Source: Limnohabitans sp. Rim8
Lineage (GTDB): Bacteria; Pseudomonadota; Gammaproteobacteria; Burkholderiales; Burkholderiaceae_C
Reading direction: 5' to 3'
Assembly (NCBI GenBank): GCA_945901045.1
Contig: CAMDKK010000020.1
Coordinates: 1 to 57,148 of the forward strand
DNA length: 57,148 bases
The translations under genes and the position numbers were made by a program. Below, piece by piece: positions 53,753-57,148 of this stretch; positions within the stretch are counted from its first letter, which is position 1; the number at the start of each line of letters is the position of its first letter. Under the pieces are notes generated by a model, which did no database searches, had not been told where the DNA came from, and saw nothing but the letters and a program-made list of their open reading frames with translations.

Positions 53753-54877
53753 TTATAAGGGGCCCATGGCCCGGCGGTACCATTCGTGGAAATGTTGCAT
53801 CCCGTCTTCCATTGGACTTTGGTAAGGGCCGACTTCATTGTCCCCTCGAGCCCATAAAGCCTTGCGCCCTGCGTCCATGCGCTCGCCGATTTCATCGTCT
53901 TCCAGGCAGGTTTCCATGTAGGCGGCCTGCTGGGCCTCAACGAACTCACGCTCGAAAGCCACGATTTCTTCGGGGTAATAAAACTCGACCATGTTCATGG
54001 TTTTGTCAGGTCCCATGGGGTGCAGGGTAGAAACAGTGAGTACATGGGGGTACCACTCGACCATGATGTGGGGGTAATAAGTGAGCCAAATTGCACCATG
54101 CTCAGGCATGGCGCCGCCTCGGTAGTTCAGCAACACGTCATGCCATTTTTTGTAAATAGCTGAGCCTGGTTTGCCAAAAGCACTCGAAACGCCGACCGTC
54201 TGCACCGAGTAGTTTTCCATGAATTGCCAACTCAGATCGTCGCAGGTGACGAATGAACCCAATCCAGGATGAAACGGGCCGACGTGGTAGTCCTCCAAAT
54301 AGACCTCGATGAAGGTTTTCCAGTTGTAGTTGCACTCGTGCATCTCAACCCGGTCCAACGCATAGCCTGTGAAGTCCAGTTGGGCACGAGGCCCCATTTG
54401 CGCCAGGTCTGCTGCGATATCGCGGCCGTTGTCTTCAAACAGCAAGCCGTTCCACTCTTGCAATTTATAGTTGTTCAGGTTCAGGCAGGGGTCATTTGAA
54501 AAATGGGGTGCCCCAAGCAATTTCCCATCTGGCGCATAGGTCCAACGGTGCAATGGACACACGATGTTGCCTGCGGCGCTGCCTTTTTGCTGTTGAGACA
54601 AATTACCTCTTCCCTGCAGCATGACCGCTTGCCGGTGACGGCAAATGTTCGATATGAGCTCAACCCCGTCTGCTGAACGTACCAAGGCGCGGCCAGAGCC
54701 CTCTTGGGCGAGGGCAAGGTAGTCGCCCACATGGGGCACGGCCAGTTGGTGGCCGACATAGCGGGGCCCTCGCTGAAAAAGGGCTTGAACTTCGCGTTGA
54801 TAAAGCGCGTTGTCGAAATAGCTGGAAACTGGTAGTTGGCTTGCGGCCTGCTGCAGTTGAAGACTTAAATCAGACAT
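53753..54877 (-). CDS. Rieske-type ring-hydroxylating oxygenase, alpha subunit
   Basis: A non-heme iron oxygenase subunit of 374 residues. The N-terminal Rieske [2Fe-2S] domain has CRHRQAVML near residue 80 and CPLHRWTY about 28 residues later. The catalytic domain has CNYNWKTFIEVYLEDYHVGPFHPGL, with the His pair of the mononuclear iron site (EDYHVGPFH). It resembles choline-monooxygenase/GbcA-like members that oxidise small substrates. A reductase partner is not visible nearby. It is divergent from the xseB-ispA-dxs cluster. Confidence 0.88.
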   Translation of the reverse strand: MSDLSLQLQQAASQLPVSSYFDNALYQREVQALFQRGPRYVGHQLAVPHVGDYLALAQEGSGRALVRSADGVELISNICRHRQAVMLQGRGNLSQQQKGSAAGNIVCPLHRWTYAPDGKLLGAPHFSNDPCLNLNNYKLQEWNGLLFEDNGRDIAADLAQMGPRAQLDFTGYALDRVEMHECNYNWKTFIEVYLEDYHVGPFHPGLGSFVTCDDLSWQFMENYSVQTVGVSSAFGKPGSAIYKKWHDVLLNYRGGAMPEHGAIWLTYYPHIMVEWYPHVLTVSTLHPMGPDKTMNMVEFYYPEEIVAFEREFVEAQQAAYMETCLEDDEIGERMDAGRKALWARGDNEVGPYQSPMEDGMQHFHEWYRRAMGPL

Positions 54878-55069
54878 GGATGACCTGACCTAGAGACTCC
54901 CCCTATGAAGGGGCAGGGACAGCGCTTAGCGTCTGGGACATTGGCGCGAAATAGCAGGGATGACCCCACCGGGGAACCGAGATTCTACCCTGACGTTCAA
55001 GGAACTCAGTCTCGAACGTCTAAACACGTGCAAAGCGCCTAAAATCAGGCATTTTCCCGGATACTGCTC

Positions 55070-55315
55070 ATGCCGAAAGTCCCTGCTCAAGATCCCCAAG
55101 CTTTGCCTGCCAGCTACGAACTGGCATTGGCCGAGTTGGAACAATGGGTTACCCAGCTCGAATCAGGTCAATTGCCCTTGGACCAACTCCTCAGCGGTTA
55201 CCAACGGGGCGCCGCATTGCTCAGCTTTTGCCAGGCGCGTTTACAAGCCGTGGAAGATCAAATCAAGGTGTTGGATGATGGCGCCCTCAAGCCTTGGCCT
55301 GGGAGCGACACCTGA
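55070..55315 (+). CDS. xseB: Exodeoxyribonuclease VII small subunit
   Basis: An 81-residue protein that wraps XseA to form exonuclease VII, which degrades single-stranded DNA. It has the family segment [36 protein letters not shown], then [18 protein letters not shown]. The stop overlaps the ispA start (TGATG), an arrangement found widely in proteobacteria. xseA is not in the window. Confidence 0.95.
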   Translation: MPKVPAQDPQALPASYELALAELEQWVTQLESGQLPLDQLLSGYQRGAALLSFCQARLQAVEDQIKVLDDGALKPWPGSDT

Positions 55316-56232
55316 TGCAAGCTAAGCCGTTTGTTTTATCCGATTGGATGGCGCCACGTTTGCGTCAAATTGAACTTGCGCTTCAAGATTGGATTGATTC
55401 TGAAGCACCCGCAGGTTTAGGGCAGGCTATGCGCTACGCCGTTCTCGATGGTGGCAAGCGGTTGAGGCCGCTGTTGGTTCTGGCCGCTGCCGAAGCAGTG
55501 GGTTTGCAGGATGAAGCGCCTGGTGCAGCCGCATTGCGTGCGGCCTGCGCTATCGAATTGATCCATGCCTATTCTCTGGTCCACGACGACATGCCGTGCA
55601 TGGACAACGATGTACTGCGCCGTGGAAAACCCACAGTGCATGTGCAGTTTGGCGAAGCGCAAGCCTTGTTGGCGGGGGATGGCTTGCAGGCGCTTGCCTT
55701 TGAGTTGATGACCCCGCAAGACGGCTCGGTGAGCCCCCCTGTGCAAGCCGCCTTGGTCGGATTGCTGTCCCGTGCGGCAGGTTACAAGGGCATGGCAGGA
55801 GGTCAAGCCATTGACCTGGCCAGTGTGGGATTGGCTTTGACGGAAGACCAATTGCGGCACATGCACCGTTTGAAAACCGGTGCCTTGCTCCTGTGCAGTG
55901 TGCAAATGGGGGTTGTGGCTGCCGGACAGGCCCAAACTGCTGCCATGCTTGCTTTGAGCCGTTTTGGCGAGGTTTTGGGCTTGGCGTTTCAGGTGGTGGA
56001 TGACATTTTGGATGTCACCTCCGATTCGGCTGCGTTGGGTAAAACAGCCGGCAAAGATGTGGCATCAGACAAACCAACGTATGTGGCCCTGATGGGTTTA
56101 GCGCAGGCAAAAGCCTATGCACAGACCCTCAGGTCGCAAGCCTTGACTGCTTTGGATGAGAGTGGCTTGTCGGCAGCGCAAACCCAGTCTTTGCGGGCCT
56201 TGGCCAACATGGTGATTCACCGGGACAATTGA
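55315..56232 (+). CDS. ispA: Polyprenyl (farnesyl) diphosphate synthase
   Basis: A 305-residue prenyltransferase that joins isopentenyl and dimethylallyl units into farnesyl diphosphate. It has YAVLDGGKRLRPLLVLAA, the first Asp-rich motif LVHDDMPCMDNDVLRRGKPTVH, the segment GGQAIDLAS and the second Asp-rich motif FQVVDDILDVTSDSAALGKTAGKD. The short spacing of the first motif is typical of bacterial IspA. It overlaps xseB and precedes dxs by 6 bp, so the three genes form one operon. Confidence 0.95.
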   Translation: MQAKPFVLSDWMAPRLRQIELALQDWIDSEAPAGLGQAMRYAVLDGGKRLRPLLVLAAAEAVGLQDEAPGAAALRAACAIELIHAYSLVHDDMPCMDNDVLRRGKPTVHVQFGEAQALLAGDGLQALAFELMTPQDGSVSPPVQAALVGLLSRAAGYKGMAGGQAIDLASVGLALTEDQLRHMHRLKTGALLLCSVQMGVVAAGQAQTAAMLALSRFGEVLGLAFQVVDDILDVTSDSAALGKTAGKDVASDKPTYVALMGLAQAKAYAQTLRSQALTALDESGLSAAQTQSLRALANMVIHRDN

Positions 56233-56238
56233 TTACAG

Positions 56239-57148
56239 ATGAATTCTTTTCTCGACAAGATTGACAGCCCTGCCGACCTTCGTCGGCTGGCACGCAGCGA
56301 TTTACGTGGTCTGGCCGATGAGTTGCGCGCATGCGTGATCGACAACGTGTCCAAAACCGGTGGTCATTTGAGCTCCAACTTGGGTACGGTGGAACTGACC
56401 GTGGCGCTGCACTACGTTTTCAATACCCCTGAGGACCGCATTGTCTGGGATGTGGGTCACCAGACGTACCCGCACAAAATTTTGACCGGTCGCCGCGACC
56501 GCATGCCCACTTTACGCCAACTGGGCGGTTTGTCAGGTTTTCCAAAAAGGGACGAAAGCCCTTACGACACCTTTGGTACGGCACATTCTTCCACCAGCAT
56601 TTCAGCCGCTTTGGGCATGGCGCTTGCCGCAAGACAAAAGGGCGAGTCCCGCTTTGCCGTGGCCGTGATTGGTGATGGGGCCATGACGGCCGGCATGGTC
56701 TTTGAAGCGATGAACAATGCGGGCGTAGAAGATTGCAAGTTGCTGGTGATCCTCAACGACAATGACATGTCGATCAGCCCGCCCGTGGGGGCACTCAATC
56801 GCTACTTGGCTCAACTGATGAGCGGCCGTTTTTACGCAACAGCCAAAAATGTGGGCAAAAATGTGCTGAAGGCTGCGCCGCCTTTGTTCGAGCTGGCCAA
56901 ACGGCTTGAAGAGCATGCCAAAGGCATGGTGGTGCCCGCCACCTTGTTTGAAAAATTCGGCTTCAATTACATCGGGCCAATTGACGGTCATGATCTGGAA
57001 TCATTGATCCCCACACTGGAGAATGTCAAACATTTGCAGGGGCCACAATTTTTGCATGTGGTGACCAAGAAAGGACAGGGCTACAAACTGGCCGAAGCCG
57101 ATCCTGTGGCCTACCATGGGCCGGGCAAGTTCGATCCCGCTGTAGGTT
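56239..57148 (+). CDS. dxs: 1-deoxy-D-xylulose-5-phosphate synthase, N-terminal part
   Basis: The first 303 codons of Dxs, cut by the window end. Dxs condenses pyruvate and glyceraldehyde 3-phosphate with thiamine diphosphate in the first step of the MEP isoprenoid route. Visible motifs are [59 protein letters not shown] and the cofactor motif [18 protein letters not shown], followed by [12 protein letters not shown]. The ATG at 56239 lacks a clear Shine-Dalgarno sequence and is probably reached by coupling to ispA. Confidence 0.97.
   Translation, partial: MNSFLDKIDSPADLRRLARSDLRGLADELRACVIDNVSKTGGHLSSNLGTVELTVALHYVFNTPEDRIVWDVGHQTYPHKILTGRRDRMPTLRQLGGLSGFPKRDESPYDTFGTAHSSTSISAALGMALAARQKGESRFAVAVIGDGAMTAGMVFEAMNNAGVEDCKLLVILNDNDMSISPPVGALNRYLAQLMSGRFYATAKNVGKNVLKAAPPLFELAKRLEEHAKGMVVPATLFEKFGFNYIGPIDGHDLESLIPTLENVKHLQGPQFLHVVTKKGQGYKLAEADPVAYHGPGKFDPAVG

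Noticed and set aside
53592-53783. Small membrane protein on the minus strand
   Set aside because: Only one hydrophobic stretch, overlap with the oxygenase gene end and no start signal.

Overview
The window reads as an ordinary chromosomal segment of a betaproteobacterium, most likely Burkholderiales/Comamonadaceae (Limnohabitans, Rhodoferax or Curvibacter-like). This placement is inferred from gene content: a Bug/TctC periplasmic receptor, a BPSS1780-type membrane protein, a type II (APH-fold) homoserine kinase, and an xseB-ispA-dxs cluster beside a Rieske oxygenase. Genes are tightly packed. Four tail-to-tail gene pairs leave only 0-7 bp between stop codons, which suggests a compact genome.

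Layout. (1) 1-7448, minus strand: a type IVb pilus operon in the order of plasmid R64 pil genes: TcpQ-domain protein (pilL-like), secretin pilN, pilO, pilP, ATPase pilQ, platform protein pilR and the start of pilin pilS, which is cut by the window edge. No pilM was found. (2) 7449-8451: AT-rich upstream DNA with a likely promoter and palindrome, a decayed REP-like repeat and a ruined IS200/IS605 tnpB. (3) 8452-14649: three hybrid histidine kinases, the last two translationally coupled paralogues. None has an HPt domain and no partner regulator is present. A pair of tetraloop-capped hairpins follows the first kinase. (4) 14819-18039: a YHYH-domain lipoprotein coupled to a HupE/UreJ-like membrane protein with an EF-hand loop, then a thioredoxin-like protein and a small cysteine protein. 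(5) 18156-24074: a purine module with a BMP-type ABC importer (ATPase, two permeases, lipoprotein receptor), a terminator and an adenine-deaminase-like enzyme. A second BMP receptor lies at 28023. Between them are a two-domain M16 peptidase and an HSL-type hydrolase.

(6) 29094-31401: an accessory-looking patch with a PIN/Phd toxin-antitoxin pair, a Gre-factor-like protein and gene debris. (7) 31402-41027: Bug receptor, dcd, rhlE, a TonB-dependent receptor followed by an arylformamidase-like hydrolase, an M20 amidohydrolase, a TauE-like exporter and GMP reductase. (8) 41148-53534: MFS transporter, UvrD/Rep helicase, SlyD-like isomerase, BPSS1780-type protein, thrB, polA, a Gly/His-rich secreted protein, a dienelactone-hydrolase-like enzyme, a ZIP transporter and a sulfurtransferase. 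(9) 53753-57148: Rieske oxygenase (minus), then xseB, ispA and the start of dxs, the early isoprenoid genes.

How the parts fit. The purine importer, adenine deaminase and GMP reductase together suggest scavenging and interconversion of external purines. The pilus operon and the kinase cluster are adjacent, but the sequence does not prove a regulatory link. The most unusual items are the pilin start with Gln instead of Glu at mature position 5, the tandem GNRA/UUCG hairpins at 10823-10882, the EF-hand in the HupE-like protein, and the palindromes before the purine importer. I saw no CRISPR array, tRNA or rRNA gene. No wholly new system is demonstrated.
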